From: Amyelois transitella
Lineage: Eukaryota; Arthropoda; Insecta; Lepidoptera; Pyralidae
Direction: 5' to 3'
Length of the DNA: 64,000 nucleotides
NCBI RefSeq assembly: GCF_032362555.1
Contig: NC_083515.1
Location: 4,065,001 to 4,129,000, forward strand
Shown one piece after another: positions 42,782-64,000 of the stretch (its first letter is position 1; every line of letters begins with the position of its first letter). The notes under the pieces were generated by a model that saw only the letters and a list, made by a program, of their open reading frames with translations, was not told the origin of the DNA and did not search any database. The position numbers were made by a program, and so were the translations under genes.

Positions 42782-43738
42782 ATGCAGCCTTTACACTGCC
42801 CATACTTAACTGCCGTCTTTTCACGAACTAAGTAGCTATGCGCATTTAGAGATGTGAGGTTACTTGTTTTAATAATGACCGTACAGATTTTCTAATAATA
42901 ATTCCAGAATAATTACACTTTCATGTTATGTTGGTGAATGTTACATGGATAAAAACGTTGCTATTCGTGTTTGTCCAACCCCTATCCCATTATTTAGGGT
43001 CTCCTCACTTATTTGCGGCAGGTTGATCTGTCCTGGATGTGTTACGTAGCCGCTTAGTTCGTGTAAAACCATTTCAAAAGCAATAAGTAGGTATAAAAAC
43101 ATTGTGTAATATTAAGCTATTTATTTCCATTTTTTATTTATTACTCTTATACATTATACAAGTGTATGAACAAGTTAGTAATATTTAACTTATTCTTTAT
43201 AATACAAATACACTGTTTTCAAAGTTTTATCTCGAATAAAGACAGTATTAAAATTTTATTAAATGAATCGGTTTCATTTTTCATTTAATACCATAACCCT
43301 GAAATCGTAGTCATTGGTGAAGTGAACATCACGTTTCTCCCAGGCATATATCACAGTACTTGATGGTCTGAAGCAGGTGCATCCTGCCTCGGGTTAATAC
43401 GTGTGGATCGAGCCTAAAAAACGTACATAAATTGAACCGACGACGGATGATTTTCGATCATTTTATAAAGAAAACGAGGATGGGACTAGTCGTCAAAGTC
43501 AAAGATCAGTTTATCTGTCACTGTCATTTTAGTCATGTCGTCGCAATTCTAGTCACAATTTGACACCGACACGAACGAAGAAAACATCATTTCCATTCTA
43601 AACCAAATGATTTTGCGATTGAAAGTGGTCTATTTCGTCAGTGTTTATTATTTGAGATTAATTAATACGCTATGAATAATGCTTATATTATTAGTCATTT
43701 ATTTATATTTTATCTGAAGATTAAATGAAATGTGCATT
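42782..43738. other. Mfsd10 3' UTR and Ire1 promoter
   Basis: AATAAA near 43220 could end Mfsd10. The rest up to 43738 should contain the Ire1 promoter and 5' UTR. No other gene seen. Confidence 0.45.
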
Positions 43739-53574
<9,836 letters not shown>

Positions 53575-56040
53575 GCACAAAATTATTTAGGTACAGAATT
53601 ACGTTTTGTGATAATTTGTGGTGATGTTTTGTATGTAAATAGTGATCGTTTTGATCGGTATGCCGTGCCACAACTAGGCCTAAGGAATAATATTATTGTT
53701 TTTGTTCTGTTCATATGGAAAATAATGGTAGTTAAAAAAGGGATATAAAAAATTACAGCGCTATGAATTTACTATCCTACTACTATTATAAAGGCGAAAG
53801 TTTGTATGGATGTTTGTTACTCTTTCACGCAAAAACTACTGAACCGATTACCATGAAATTTGGTATGTAGGTAGCTGAAGACCCAGAATAACACATAGGC
53901 TACTTTTTATCCCAGAGTTCCCGCGGGATTGATAGGGTTTCCATGCGGACGAAGTCGCGGGCGGCCTCTAGTAAAAGATATTTTTTTCAATGAAATTTAT
54001 GTGTTGTGAGTCATAGCTTGTGACATGGTTTTGTAACACGATGCAATAGCATTTTTGCAACTGTAGTTGTGTTTAGTTGTGCTATTGTGAAACACATAAC
54101 TGGGATGGCACAACTAGTTGTGCATATCAGTTGGTCCACGAGGAAAAAGTGTTCGAATTGTACATGAAAATAATAAAATAAAAATCATCAGTCCTTAAGT
54201 CTATGATTCGGGAATAATGCACTATTTGAAATGGGACCAATAAGTATAAAAAGTAAAATAACTTACTTTCTTATGAGTTACACAAAAACAATTGCTCTCT
54301 TATATAAAAACGAAATAAACGCATTTTCATGTTGCTGAGGAAGCGTTGTTATCTTTTTTTACAATTATATATCACAAGTTTCTTTGCAAGTTTATAGATG
54401 TTAAGTATTTTATGGAAAAGACAATGCACAATTGCAGCACTCAATGTTTGGTAGTGTTAGGCTCTAATGAAAGATTCTAATCATGTAACCAAACAATCTA
54501 TCAAAATTTATTTATTATTAGATAAATATGTGACATTCCTAATTGTAAGTAAAATTTAATATATAATTTTGGTATGAATGGTGCTATGTTTGTTTTCAGT
54601 AAAGTGCAAATTAGGAGTTTAATAATACAAACCGATCAATATCAATATAATTTTATTACAATTAATAAAGAACCTAATTATTACTCGCGAAAAAGTTAAC
54701 ATATATATTTTGCGATTTACAGTTTTTTTAAAATGATATCTGTATGTATACTTTAACATCTAGAATTATTAATTGTTAAAACCCGTAAAGGATGGTGGTG
54801 ACCCCGCTGGTTGAAACGATAACTTTCTTAGATGTTAATTTACTTTTTATTTGAATATATGTCACGATTTAGTTTTAAGTGAAGTTCCTGTGTTGTTACG
54901 AAGGCGAAAAAATGTTTGTGTAATGTATGTACATACGTAAGTCGAATGAAGATGTTTGGAAAATGTGTACATACCAAAAAAAAATTAAAAATTATTACCC
55001 TGCAACAGCATCACAAATGGCATTGCTGTGAGAATAACCCACAAGTATGTGACGTAAATTAAAATAGTATGCAGTTTTTACGGTATTATGTGAAATATTT
55101 TATTTTATTAAGATTCGAATTGAATGCAAAATGAAGTGTAAATCTACTTAGTGATTTTATAGCAAGTTAAATCTTCTGGATTTGCTATAAAATTGTGCAC
55201 TGAAATGAATTTCTCGTATCGCACTAAATGATAATACCTACACAAACAAAATATTTTAAAGATTTTCTATGTAATTTTCAGGTTTTATGTATATATGCTC
55301 AAATGTTTGTACATTCATATTTATTAAAAACAACATTATTATATATTGAAACTCTTTTATTTCCTTGCTAGAAATACCACATTTGCAACAGTTGGATCTG
55401 ATAGCTTTGTTTAAGGAACCTTTTCAAGTTTTCAGGCAAAAGGTTCTTTAAGAAAAGATATTTATGTCAAAAAGGTTTATTGTCCTTCAATATTCATATT
55501 ACAAAAATGTTGGCTACATGATTTATAACTACCCAGTTTATCAAAACAACACACAATAAATTTAAAATAATCAGTCTTACAGTAAATTAAAACAAAAGTT
55601 AAGTGGGTTCAGTTCATTATGGCACGAACATAGTTATAAGTAGAGAAAAGAATAATTAATATAAAGGAAATTGAGACAGTGAATAATTTTATTATTTTTA
55701 CGTCAACTTTTAGAGAAATGCAATATTTGAAGTATAAAAATTAAACAATTATTTGTGCACTGTTCATTGACATTAAATTGAAAAAGCATATTTCAAACAT
55801 CTACTTGAATATAAAATTAAGAAAAGTTAAATCTAAATTTAATATTTTAAGTAGTAACTGCATTTAATAAGAATTGCAAAACGCAAGGGCAGTTTTAATA
55901 TTAAAATAAAAATATTGTTTACTTTGGCAGTTCTAAATTGACTGTATGTTACCTACATAAATATCTATTTTGGTTACCTGTATATCTTGATTAAAGCTTA
56001 AAATAAATAATATATATATATATTATTATATATTTTTAAA
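53575..56040. other. Convergent intergenic: Ire1 and Ankrd27 3' regions
   Basis: AT-rich with no supported gene. It contains a family D repeat (53776-53972), a plus-strand AATAAA near 54665 for Ire1, and a minus-strand AATAAA near 55350 for Ankrd27. A short TA-repeat run lies at about 56010-56030. A possible alternative Ire1 end exon (54600-54699) is discussed in findings. Confidence 0.5.
53776..53972 (+). repeat. Interspersed repeat, family D
   Basis: From ctactactattataaaggcg, through actgaaccgattaccatgaa and tacttttta/tcccagagtt, to catgcggacgaagtcgcggg and gcctctagta. This form is very familiar from lepidopteran genomes. I cannot place it in a transposon class with certainty. Confidence 0.7.
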
Positions 56041-58785
56041 TTACATTTTATTCCCACATTTTTCTATCATATCAATAATAGTCAAATGCACTTTTTCCTT
56101 AGCAACTGCTAAAGCAGATTTCTCAAAACCATTCAATAAAGTTATATCCGGTTTGTAACTTATTAATATTTTTGCAGCTCCAATGTTACCCATTTCACTG
56201 GCATCATGCAGTGGTGTATTCCCTATTACATCCATGGCGTTTATGTTTGCACCGTTATCTAAAAGAGTCCGTAAAACTAGAGGTTTATTATTCAAGGCTG
56301 CTAAATGCAATGGTGTTTGACCTCTTTTATTAATGCAATTCACATTGGCTTTGTTCACGATAAGTATATTGCACAAATGAACATAGCCATAACGAGCAGC
56401 AAAATGTAATGGCGTGAACCCATTGGAATCTGATAAGTTTACATCAAATTGTGTACAGTTTTCTAACTTCTTCTTACATTGGTGACATTCACATAGAGGG
56501 TGACAGAGTGAACCGTCTTGGATGTCACTGTTTATAAACGCTTCATAGTTAATATTCATGTAAAAGCAAGCAAGTTTAACATCCCCGTAAGAAATTGCTT
56601 TTAATATTCTTTCAATTAATTTTAAATTTTCAACTGCCATGGAAGGATTAACATTATCATATTTTAAATTAATTTTCTGCAACTTCATAGTAAGATCATT
56701 CTTTGGTTTGCAATTCAATGATTTTATATCTGTAGAAGTTATATGAATGTACTCATACAAGTTAGGAGTACATGATTTTAGTACATTTAATATTTTGAAA
56801 TTGTGAGCATAATCAAAAGCAGTTTTCAGACACTTATTTTGAAGGGAAGGTTCAGCACCATTCTCTATTAACAGCCTGGCTATGCCTTCGTAGCCCCATT
56901 TAGAAGCTAGATGCAATGGAGTATTACCATTTTCATTTATACTATTTATATTAACTTTTTTTCGGCTATGTTCAGCATAATATATGAGTGCTTTGACACA
57001 ATTCATGTGACCATTATTAACTGATAAATGAAGTGGAGTATTCTTATCAATATTTGCTTGATTGATGTTTGCTCCTGAATGCAATAACAACAGTAATGCA
57101 TTCTGGTGTCCTCTAGCAGCAGCATAGTGCAAAGGAGTACATTCATTTAGATCTCTTGCATTTACATCAGCACCCATATCAATTAGTACTTCAACTATTG
57201 TAGCTTTTCCATGAATGCAGGCTACATGTAATGGTGTAAGTCCATGACTATCTCTAGATGTCACTGTAGGAGATGTTTTTAAGAGATTCTTAGAAATTTT
57301 AAAGCAACAGTTTTTACAGCTGCACAGAGGATGACATAGTTTGTGATATATTTCTTTATCACTCTCCCCATCTTCTTCATTGGACAGATCATCTACAGTG
57401 ATTTGAAAAGTATTACTATCATTGTCTTCTATACTTTCCAGATGTTTTTGGTTTCTAACCAATATAGATTGGACCTGTTCACAATGATTGGCTTTGATCA
57501 GATCAAATATGTATTCTAGTGTTTCATCTCTGCCATTAGTATCTGAGGTAGAAATGGACTCAGTCAAACTACTTTTTCTCTGTTTTCCATCAACATTATC
57601 ATGAGTAAGGTTGCTTTCATAGTAATAAGCTTCTGGATCTGGGGGCCCAGCAAGTGCTCCTGATTGTATATGCTCTATCACAGCTTCAAGGGTTGTTATG
57701 AGGAAAGCACTTTCATCTCCATCACCTTTCCCTACACTGCTAAATCTGAATTCCTTCATATAAATGAGCTGGCTATACCAATTTGGCAAACCTGATTTAA
57801 TTACTAAAAACACAAAAACAGGCAGCAAATCATCTGCAGTTAATAGGACAACATTGTTACCACCATCTATTTTGTTGATTGCATTTAGGGCTTGTTTCAG
57901 ACACAACACTTTTTCTAAGACTGTGTTGTATGTATCTATTTTTGAGAGTATTTGTTTTGCTTTTGGTACTGCATGGTACAATTCTTTTTTTATATCCAAA
58001 TCTCTTAACTGAATATCACCCATGTTTCTTATCTTTTTGTTGAGATGAGAATCTTCATAAGCGCAACATGTACAAATGGGCTTGAACAATGATTCAAATA
58101 AGAGTTGCTGCATATAACATTCAACTGCCAGCTTAATATTTTCCAGGACTTGTTTGCAAGTTTTAGATTTTTCTCTAAGCCTACGGTTTTGTAATGCAGT
58201 TTGAAGGCACTGAGTATATAAATCACTTACAGTATCTTTCAATGATGCTAATGCCATTGGCATTGTAGAATTTTTCTTCAGAAATACTTTGACATTTTGT
58301 TCAATTTGATCAAGAACTTGACGACCAGCGGCTTGTGTCCAGAGTAAATCTATACAGTCATTTAAAGATGTAAGGTACTCTTTAGAAATTGAATTTTCAC
58401 CTGTGAGAGAGGTCGGCTCAAGAGGAGCCTCTATACACCATACCTTATATTTATTAAAGTCTTCAGTGTAGAATGTCTCTTCAAATAGTATGTGGCTTTG
58501 TAGTGGCAGACCTTTGGTTACCTCCAATGTTATCACTTTGTTGGTGACGGTGACTTGTTTTTCTGTGAGAGTGCTGTAGTGAGTTTCGGGCAGTTCATCA
58601 CTGGGGACTAGAATGTGGGCGCAGAAGTCTTCCACGGTGAAGGTCCGAGTTGTCAGGCTCCCGATTCGTGGCACACATATTACCCAACATTGCGATAAAC
58701 AGTGTTGAAATAGCTCCGAGTATTCATTTTTAAATTCAACAAAAAATGGGTTTTCTGAAATTATCTCGTCATAACCTCCGTCCAT
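56041..58785 (-). CDS. ANKRD27/VARP: VPS9 and ankyrin-repeat protein
   Basis: Orthologue of VARP (ANKRD27), a Rab21 exchange factor and endosomal sorting scaffold. The whole coding region is a single 914-codon exon. The splice acceptor ends two bases before the ATG at 58785; a noncoding exon ends at 58870, so the 5' UTR intron is only 82 bp. An N-terminal region (ISENPFFVEFKNEYSELF) leads to a VPS9 domain about residues 250-400 with VVLLTADDLLPVFVFLVIKS, its hallmark. Two ankyrin blocks follow, of about five and four repeats (TPLHVACIHGKATIVEVLI, TPLHYAAARGHQNALLLLL, TPLHFAARYGYVHLCNILI and others). Each block is preceded by a zinc-binding CHPLCxCxxC motif near residues 483 and 759, as in mammalian VARP where these contact retromer VPS29. 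Human VARP is longer (about 1050 residues). Confidence 0.95.
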   Translation of the reverse strand: MDGGYDEIISENPFFVEFKNEYSELFQHCLSQCWVICVPRIGSLTTRTFTVEDFCAHILVPSDELPETHYSTLTEKQVTVTNKVITLEVTKGLPLQSHILFEETFYTEDFNKYKVWCIEAPLEPTSLTGENSISKEYLTSLNDCIDLLWTQAAGRQVLDQIEQNVKVFLKKNSTMPMALASLKDTVSDLYTQCLQTALQNRRLREKSKTCKQVLENIKLAVECYMQQLLFESLFKPICTCCAYEDSHLNKKIRNMGDIQLRDLDIKKELYHAVPKAKQILSKIDTYNTVLEKVLCLKQALNAINKIDGGNNVVLLTADDLLPVFVFLVIKSGLPNWYSQLIYMKEFRFSSVGKGDGDESAFLITTLEAVIEHIQSGALAGPPDPEAYYYESNLTHDNVDGKQRKSSLTESISTSDTNGRDETLEYIFDLIKANHCEQVQSILVRNQKHLESIEDNDSNTFQITVDDLSNEEDGESDKEIYHKLCHPLCSCKNCCFKISKNLLKTSPTVTSRDSHGLTPLHVACIHGKATIVEVLIDMGADVNARDLNECTPLHYAAARGHQNALLLLLHSGANINQANIDKNTPLHLSVNNGHMNCVKALIYYAEHSRKKVNINSINENGNTPLHLASKWGYEGIARLLIENGAEPSLQNKCLKTAFDYAHNFKILNVLKSCTPNLYEYIHITSTDIKSLNCKPKNDLTMKLQKINLKYDNVNPSMAVENLKLIERILKAISYGDVKLACFYMNINYEAFINSDIQDGSLCHPLCECHQCKKKLENCTQFDVNLSDSNGFTPLHFAARYGYVHLCNILIVNKANVNCINKRGQTPLHLAALNNKPLVLRTLLDNGANINAMDVIGNTPLHDASEMGNIGAAKILISYKPDITLLNGFEKSALAVAKEKVHLTIIDMIEKCGNKM

Positions 58786-59312
58786 TTCTGTAAGTAATAC
58801 GAAAATAATAAAGAAATACAATAATTAGTTATTACAACACTCAAAGAAATAAAAAAAAATGTTACTTACTTTTGTTAATGAAATGCACTAATCGCACTAA
58901 TTAATAATCACAAAAACATGTTCCACTCCAAGCTGTAACAACTTTTGTTTTTTATTATGTACTTAATTTGACATGAAACAGGTGTGATTGACAGTTAAAA
59001 TCTTTTTGACATTGACACAATACTGCTGTTGGCCACAAAAGACGCAAACACCATTGAATTATACTTTAACGAGAGAAAATTAATGCAAAATTGCAATGAA
59101 AAATAATCAACCCATGATATGTAAGTAAATAAGTAAATAATAAAAAAGTATTTATTATGTAGGTAAGTAGGTACCTATATTTCTTCACAAACATTTTACA
59201 AAAATAATTTGTATGTTGATTCCTAGGTTGTTATAAATTACAGTGATCGTCGTTGTGGATGGCAAAAGTTCGGTAGGTACCTAGGTTCGTTCAGTTATGT
59301 ATAACTAACTAG
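58786..59312. other. Ankrd27 5' UTR/promoter and spacer
   Basis: Includes the 82-bp UTR intron (58788-58869), the noncoding first exon from 58870 upward, and the presumed promoter. The remainder to 59312 is the 3' flank of the glycine-rich gene. Confidence 0.5.
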
Positions 59313-59544
59313 CTAGCCTCTGCCTCCGCCTCCTCCACGACCACCACCGAATCCGCCAATGCCGCCTCTTCCGCCAATGCCCCTGCCACCGATGCCTCTC
59401 CCACCAAAGCCTCTCCCTCCGAAACCTCTGCCGCCATAACCATATCCTCTACCACCATAACCGAAACCTAGTCCTCCGAAGCCTATGCCGCCGAATATTA
59501 CAGGCGGATATGGACCTGAAACAGAAAAAATCTATATGTAGGTA

Positions 59545-59670
59545 TAGGAGTGCAAAGACGTGCCCGACTCTGGCACGCCTTTCAATCCTATGGACTGTTC
59601 ATAGAGTTGGGAGGACTCCTTGAGAGAACCATTCGGAAGATAATCTTCATCCTCCATTTTAAACCTCATC
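59545..59670 (-). repeat. Probable interspersed repeat in the Gly-rich gene intron
   Basis: The minus strand reads ggatgaagattatcttccga, then ggttctctcaaggagtcctc and gtgccagagtcgggcacgtc, which I recall from repeated sequence in moth genomes. It stays open for about 40 codons but has no splice support as a gene. Confidence 0.35.
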
Positions 59671-59899
59671 AAACCTACCTATTTTTTCACTTCCAATAAT
59701 TTACGTCTCATATTTCTGTAACATCATCCATTAGGTATACTTTAGTCCTGGGTGCCGTGCCAGCGTGCCTATAGGCATAGTTATATTTATAAATAAATAA
59801 GTACGAGCTCGAGGTCGGCATTTAGGTAGGTACATGTGATTCTGGAGTGGGTAAGGCTTTGGAGTAACTTCCGTCTTACCTATACTATACTAACAGGGA

Positions 59900-60030
59900 A
59901 GCCTAACCCAGATTAGATCATTGGTTCATGGTAACACATTATAATACATACATTAATTTTCTCCTCACCGTAAAAGCATCCGTTAAGATTTCAACTAACT
60001 AACGTAACCCACAAAAGAGTTATTGGTATT
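59900..60030. repeat. Fragment of family C repeat
   Basis: ctcctcaccgtaaaagcatc followed by cgttaagatttcaactaact, related to 17626-17945, inside the Gly-rich gene intron. Confidence 0.4.
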
Positions 60031-62645
60031 CCTACTGGACTGAACCTTGGAACTGGCACGTTTTTGTGTCACATACTCGCATCCATAAAACTACATCGCA
60101 TTCAAAATTGAGTCTACGTTTTAGGCGTGAAAGTTTACAGTGAGTTGTAGCTTAGACAGTACAAATTGGGATTATTTAGTAAAAAATAATAATAATTTTA
60201 CATTAAATTATAATACTTACGCCGTCTGCCATAGTAATACCTATGGGTCGTATCCGTAGCCTCCGTATTGTCGCTTAACCCGTATGCTGCCTTCATGTGC
60301 GCTAGTTTGGTAATATTTAGTATCTTCAGCAGAAGTTTTCAATATAGGCACACTTTCAACAGGCCGCATTTCACCATCATTCGCCTTAATTTTGGCTACG
60401 ATTGTAATAGCAACTATTGCTAAAATAAAGATCGAGCGTTTGTTGTCCTGAAAATAATAGTACACAACCTTGAGTGTTTTAGGGAAATATCATTGGTGGG
60501 AACTAAGATTTAAAAGGACTACTTATTACTAGGTAGGTTATGATAATATCAACATAGTACATAAATGATATTAATCGTATATGCCTTGTGATGCATTACA
60601 AAGTATTATGAAATAGCGTTATAATAAACTTCAATTAGGAGACAATTTCTAAAAACTGTGATTGTGCTCTATAAATGAATGTTAAACGTCATAAGTTAGG
60701 AACTCGTATAATAATAATGTAGGTAAATATAAATAAGTGAGTATTTAAATTAATTGGTAAAAAACATATCAATAAGTAACAAACTTAATTTAAAGATGTT
60801 TTGAATATAGAAAACATTTGAACTAAGTACACGCACATCTCCTTTTAGATTTAAATAGAAGGCTAAATAAAAACTTACAAGAAAATCCATATTTAGGAAA
60901 ATAATAAATGTCAAGTCTATGATTTGTAACGTACTGATCTAAAAATAATGTTATTCTAGATATATATCGGACGTCGTGGGGATGCTAATTGATAGGTACC
61001 TATAACGACGCAAATGATTCATTCTCACTAACCATAACTTAACACGCCTGGGATTTGTTTTCGTATGATATTTCCATGAATCGTCGTAGGTATGTTTTGT
61101 TTTGAACAGATTTGAACAAATCATTGTTTACAGTTTATATTTATTTTTACTGGGGAGCAATGTTGTGCAATTAATGAGGGCCTACAACAAGTAGGTTAAG
61201 TAAGATTGAAGAATGTTAAACAGGTGTGCGATCTTCCTATATAATAATAATAAAGCAGAATTATTACTTTGCAAGTTCTTGATAACTAAAAACATGGATA
61301 CTTATGTGTAATTTTCAGGCACCAGGCAAGTTATATCTTGATGTTTTCAGGCAACCTTTAGGACTTACCTACACATGTTCCTTTGTATAGTAATTTGTAA
61401 CAAATTTGTAAATGTAGGTACTGCTGTAGGTAATAGAAAGAAAGAAAAATCTTTATTTGGCGCAAGATATAACATTACTTTTTCATTCATAAACATAGAA
61501 ATAAAAAAAAAATACATGATGCGACCAAAAGGGTTTCCACTCAGCATGTGCATATGTATAATGAGGTTACACAATGCGCTGATTTTCAGTGGAACCTAGT
61601 ACGGAGGCTTTGCCATTCAATATGAAGGATACATATTAAAAATTAATAAGTTTCATAAAATATTAAATAGTTACCTTTACAAAAAGTTGAAATGATGGTT
61701 TACCGGAAAGTACCTAATTTTAAATATGGAAATATGTATATCTCTGTACTCCATATAATATGTACTTAACTAAGAAATATTTTGGGTTTGACGTGAAAGA
61801 CGGACATACAAACACACTTTCACATTTATAATAATTAGTAGGATTGGATATACCTTACCAAACGTTGCTTACGAGTATCAGGAAAACAGATTAGGATATC
61901 TCTCGCAACAGAGCATGTAGAGTGACCAAAATTAAGATTCTGCATTAAACTACGAAATTTTTTAATTTTCAAGGTTGTTAAAGTTATCGGATTAAATAAT
62001 TAAAAATTCGACGGCGGTATTTTACGGGGCGAAGATTTTCTAATAAGATGATGCAAGTCCTGTTTAACCTAGTTACATTTTCCGACACTCTGGGGTCTAG
62101 CCGAGACGAATAGAATTATGTGCAACGTAAAAGGGTTCGGGGTGATTGACCGGTCGACCGGCGGGAAAATCATAGGGAAAATTCTCAGCTTATCAAGTTA
62201 AACGAAGAAGTTGATGGAAGTATAATATACTTTAAAATGTGATGGAAGTAAGTACATATAATGTTTTTAAATGCAAAAGTACCTACTTATATGGGTGCGG
62301 GGCATTGTAGTCTTGAGCCGTGTGAGATGACACTTTAAATTAGAACGATATCTCTTTAAAGACGATAAACAGGATGTTTATTTATAACTAGTTAAGAAGC
62401 TATGAGGGAACAGATGAGGAAACATACCCACATACATACATGTACACAGGTCAAAATCATAACCTCCTCTTTGCTTCGCCGTAGTCGGGTAAAAACTTAA
62501 TTTAGTGCTGCTTCTAAAGTGGTAACAAATTGGGTGCAGCTTTTTCTTCAATAACGTCAACTTTACAATAATTCAATCTTAGAATCCGATAAAGAAACAC
62601 ATTGTTATAATAAAAACCTTCGCAATACGGGCCGATAAATTACCT

Positions 62646-62755
62646 TTGATTATGCCACATCATTTATTTACAAGGGGTAGATAATTGCTGCATTTTGCCA
62701 CGATATCTGTACACTTCTTTCGCTTCAACTTTAAAAACTCTCTTCATGCAAGCTC
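62646..62755 (-). repeat. Interspersed repeat, family B
   Basis: Inverted, diverged copy: ggggtagataattgctgcat, then ttgccacgatatctgtacac and ctctcttcatgcaagctcg, complementary to 37773-37888. Confidence 0.5.
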
Positions 62756-63682
62756 GTCGTTTTAGGACTCCTGAACTGACCTTTTCGTCGTTTCCTTCTC
62801 GTCGTTGAAATCGGTAGGTACGTATCTCTATTTATTCCAACATCTTAATTTCCATGTGTGTCATTAAAACGGGTTTCCTGGCCTGTCATTAAACGGGTTA
62901 CAATAATCGCTTTGTAGTTTGACTTGCGAACTTTCATGCCCGCATGAACCCTCTAGTTTCATTTCGGCTTAGTACGAAACTTTCTAATGGGTTCAATTCA
63001 TGGTTTCGGGGTCTATCGTCTGATCTGCAATTGTAATTTGAACAAACAGGATTAAATATTAATTCCTTTTTGGATACATATCATAGGAGCCAATTAAAAT
63101 AGTATTAGGTAATCTTTCTATCAAATCATACTTATAGGTACTTAGTGGTCGGAACCTGACCTACCTAATCCAGAATCTGGCTCCTTTACACACACACAGG
63201 TTAGGTTAGAACTAAGAAGAAGATCATCTTCCTCTTCTTGTTCTTGTCGGAACCCGTTTACCTTAATTGTAATTATTTCTATTATTAGGGTGTCAACGTG
63301 AACGTCTGATGTATTACAGTTAAAAGGCATGACAAAAATATTTTTATGATAGTTTAGTACTTTACTTTTAATACAAATATTTAGGACTTTACCTAAATAT
63401 TTGTCGATATTCTGAAACATGTAGGTAACATACACTTTTACGAGTCATAAGTGGCTAGGAAAACATTTGTACAACAACACATTAATTTTTATTGCTTACC
63501 TTCATAATTTAAGGAGCAAGAATATGGGGATTTCCAAGTGGACTTTTTAAATTCATACATTACATCTATTCAAGCATCATATAGTCATATACCCTGGGTC
63601 TTCCTAAGACGATTAGCAACCAGATTATAGTATATATCGCAAATATGATGAACCGTATGATAATAAAGATGATAAAATGTGC

Positions 63683-63905
63683 CGTATGGTTCCCGGCACC
63701 AATAAAAAAAGTATCACACTGACTCATTCCCTTGGATGTCGTAAAATGCGACTAAAGGATAGGCTCATAAACTTGGGATTCTTCTTTTAGGCGATGTGCT
63801 AGTAACATGTCATTTTTTGAATCTCAATTCTATCATTTAGCCAAACAGCTGAACGTGGCCAGTCTGTTCTGTTGGCTCTGTCTACCGCAAGTGATATAGA
63901 CGTGA
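63683..63905 (-). repeat. Interspersed repeat, family A
   Basis: Inverted near-complete copy: gtatggttcccggcaccaat through tgaatctcaattctatcatt to ttggctctgtctaccgcaag. Compare 9393-9628. Confidence 0.7.
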
Positions 63906-64000
63906 TTGTATGAACAATTATATGAACGATGTGGAATAAATGAATATCTTTAGAAAAGTATATATAGCTATTAGGCTTAAGTAACATTTAGAATATAATT

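Larger units (their letters stand above)
59313..60890 (-). pseudogene. Glycine-rich secreted protein, frame apparently disrupted
   Basis: Minus-strand exons: 60879-60890 (MDFL), 60221-60447 and 59313-59515, with good GTAAGT donors and a TTTCAG-type acceptor. The first part gives a signal peptide (SIFILAIVAITIVA), a short propeptide and a dibasic furin-like site RVKR before QYGGYGYDP. The last exon encodes PYPPVIFGGIGFGG and then GGRGFGG/GGRGIGG repeats to the stop. The summed exon length is 442, one base over a multiple of three, and the frame meets TAG straight after YDP. Shifting by one base there yields RYYYGRR, which joins the last exon in phase. So it is either a damaged gene, a sequencing error, or a polymorphism. 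I do not know the family; cuticle, silk-like or antimicrobial Gly-rich peptides are possibilities. Confidence 0.6.
60891..64000. other. Gene-poor end of the window
   Basis: No exon can be supported. Contents seen: a possible repeat 3' end with gaaagaaagaaaaatcttta at 61436, an inverted family B copy at 62646-62755, a small palindrome near 63378-63403, and an inverted family A copy at 63683-63905. Short open frames at 62378-62560 and 63142-63435 have no supporting features. Confidence 0.45.

Noticed and set aside
59545-59670. Minus-strand frame beginning MEDEDYLPNG
   Set aside because: Open for about 40 codons but resembles repeated moth sequence and has no usable splice link to the Gly-rich gene.

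Overview
The window is animal nuclear DNA, most likely from a moth or butterfly. It is AT-rich, its genes are split by short GT-AG introns, and several interspersed repeats are of types I associate with lepidopteran genomes: a tRNA-derived SINE, a repeat ending in a conserved acgaagtcgcggg block, and a repeat with a gtagacagagcc core. The proteins are insect-like orthologues of conserved metazoan genes. No bacterial operon, phage, CRISPR array, rRNA or functional tRNA gene was seen, and no reverse transcriptase or transposase reading frame.

Layout, left to right: 1-4.1 kb, intergenic; 4.1-6.4 kb, an unnamed secreted protein (+); 9.2-11.5 kb, Gid4, substrate receptor of the CTLH/GID ubiquitin ligase (-); 12.1-16.2 kb, protein kinase N (+); 20.2-21.0 kb, the KCTD5/insomniac Cul3 adaptor (-); 21.3-27.2 kb, Sin3-complex subunit Sap130 (+); 28.1-31.0 kb, mitochondrial ribosomal protein mRpS23 (+), with a second complete gene inside its first intron that resembles synaptonemal complex protein SYCP3 (Cor1 family); 31.7-32.8 kb, a small single-pass membrane protein (+); 33.2-37.2 kb, splicing factor U2af50 (-); 38.4-42.8 kb, MFS transporter Mfsd10/rtet (+); 43.7-53.6 kb, the unfolded-protein sensor Ire1 (+); 56.0-58.8 kb, the VPS9/ankyrin protein Ankrd27/Varp (-); 59.3-60.9 kb, a small glycine-rich secreted protein with an apparent frame disruption (-); then gene-poor sequence to the end.

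The genes are unrelated housekeeping or regulatory loci, not a pathway cluster. Their arrangement is informative: Gid4/Pkn and insomniac/Sap130 are head-to-head pairs sharing about 0.5 and 0.4 kb of promoter DNA, and U2af50/Mfsd10 diverge across 1.2 kb. Exon borders were set by hand from GT/AG signals, reading phase and remembered homologues. The phase sums close for every gene except the glycine-rich one.

The observations most worth following are the nested SYCP3-like gene, a decayed tandem copy of Mfsd10 exon 3, two perfect hairpins (32-bp and 24-bp arms) near Mfsd10, a 655-bp hAT-type non-autonomous transposon with an 8-bp target duplication inside Ire1, a threonine in the PKN hydrophobic motif where mammalian PKNs have aspartate, and a cluster of TATCGATA palindromes inside a Sap130 intron.
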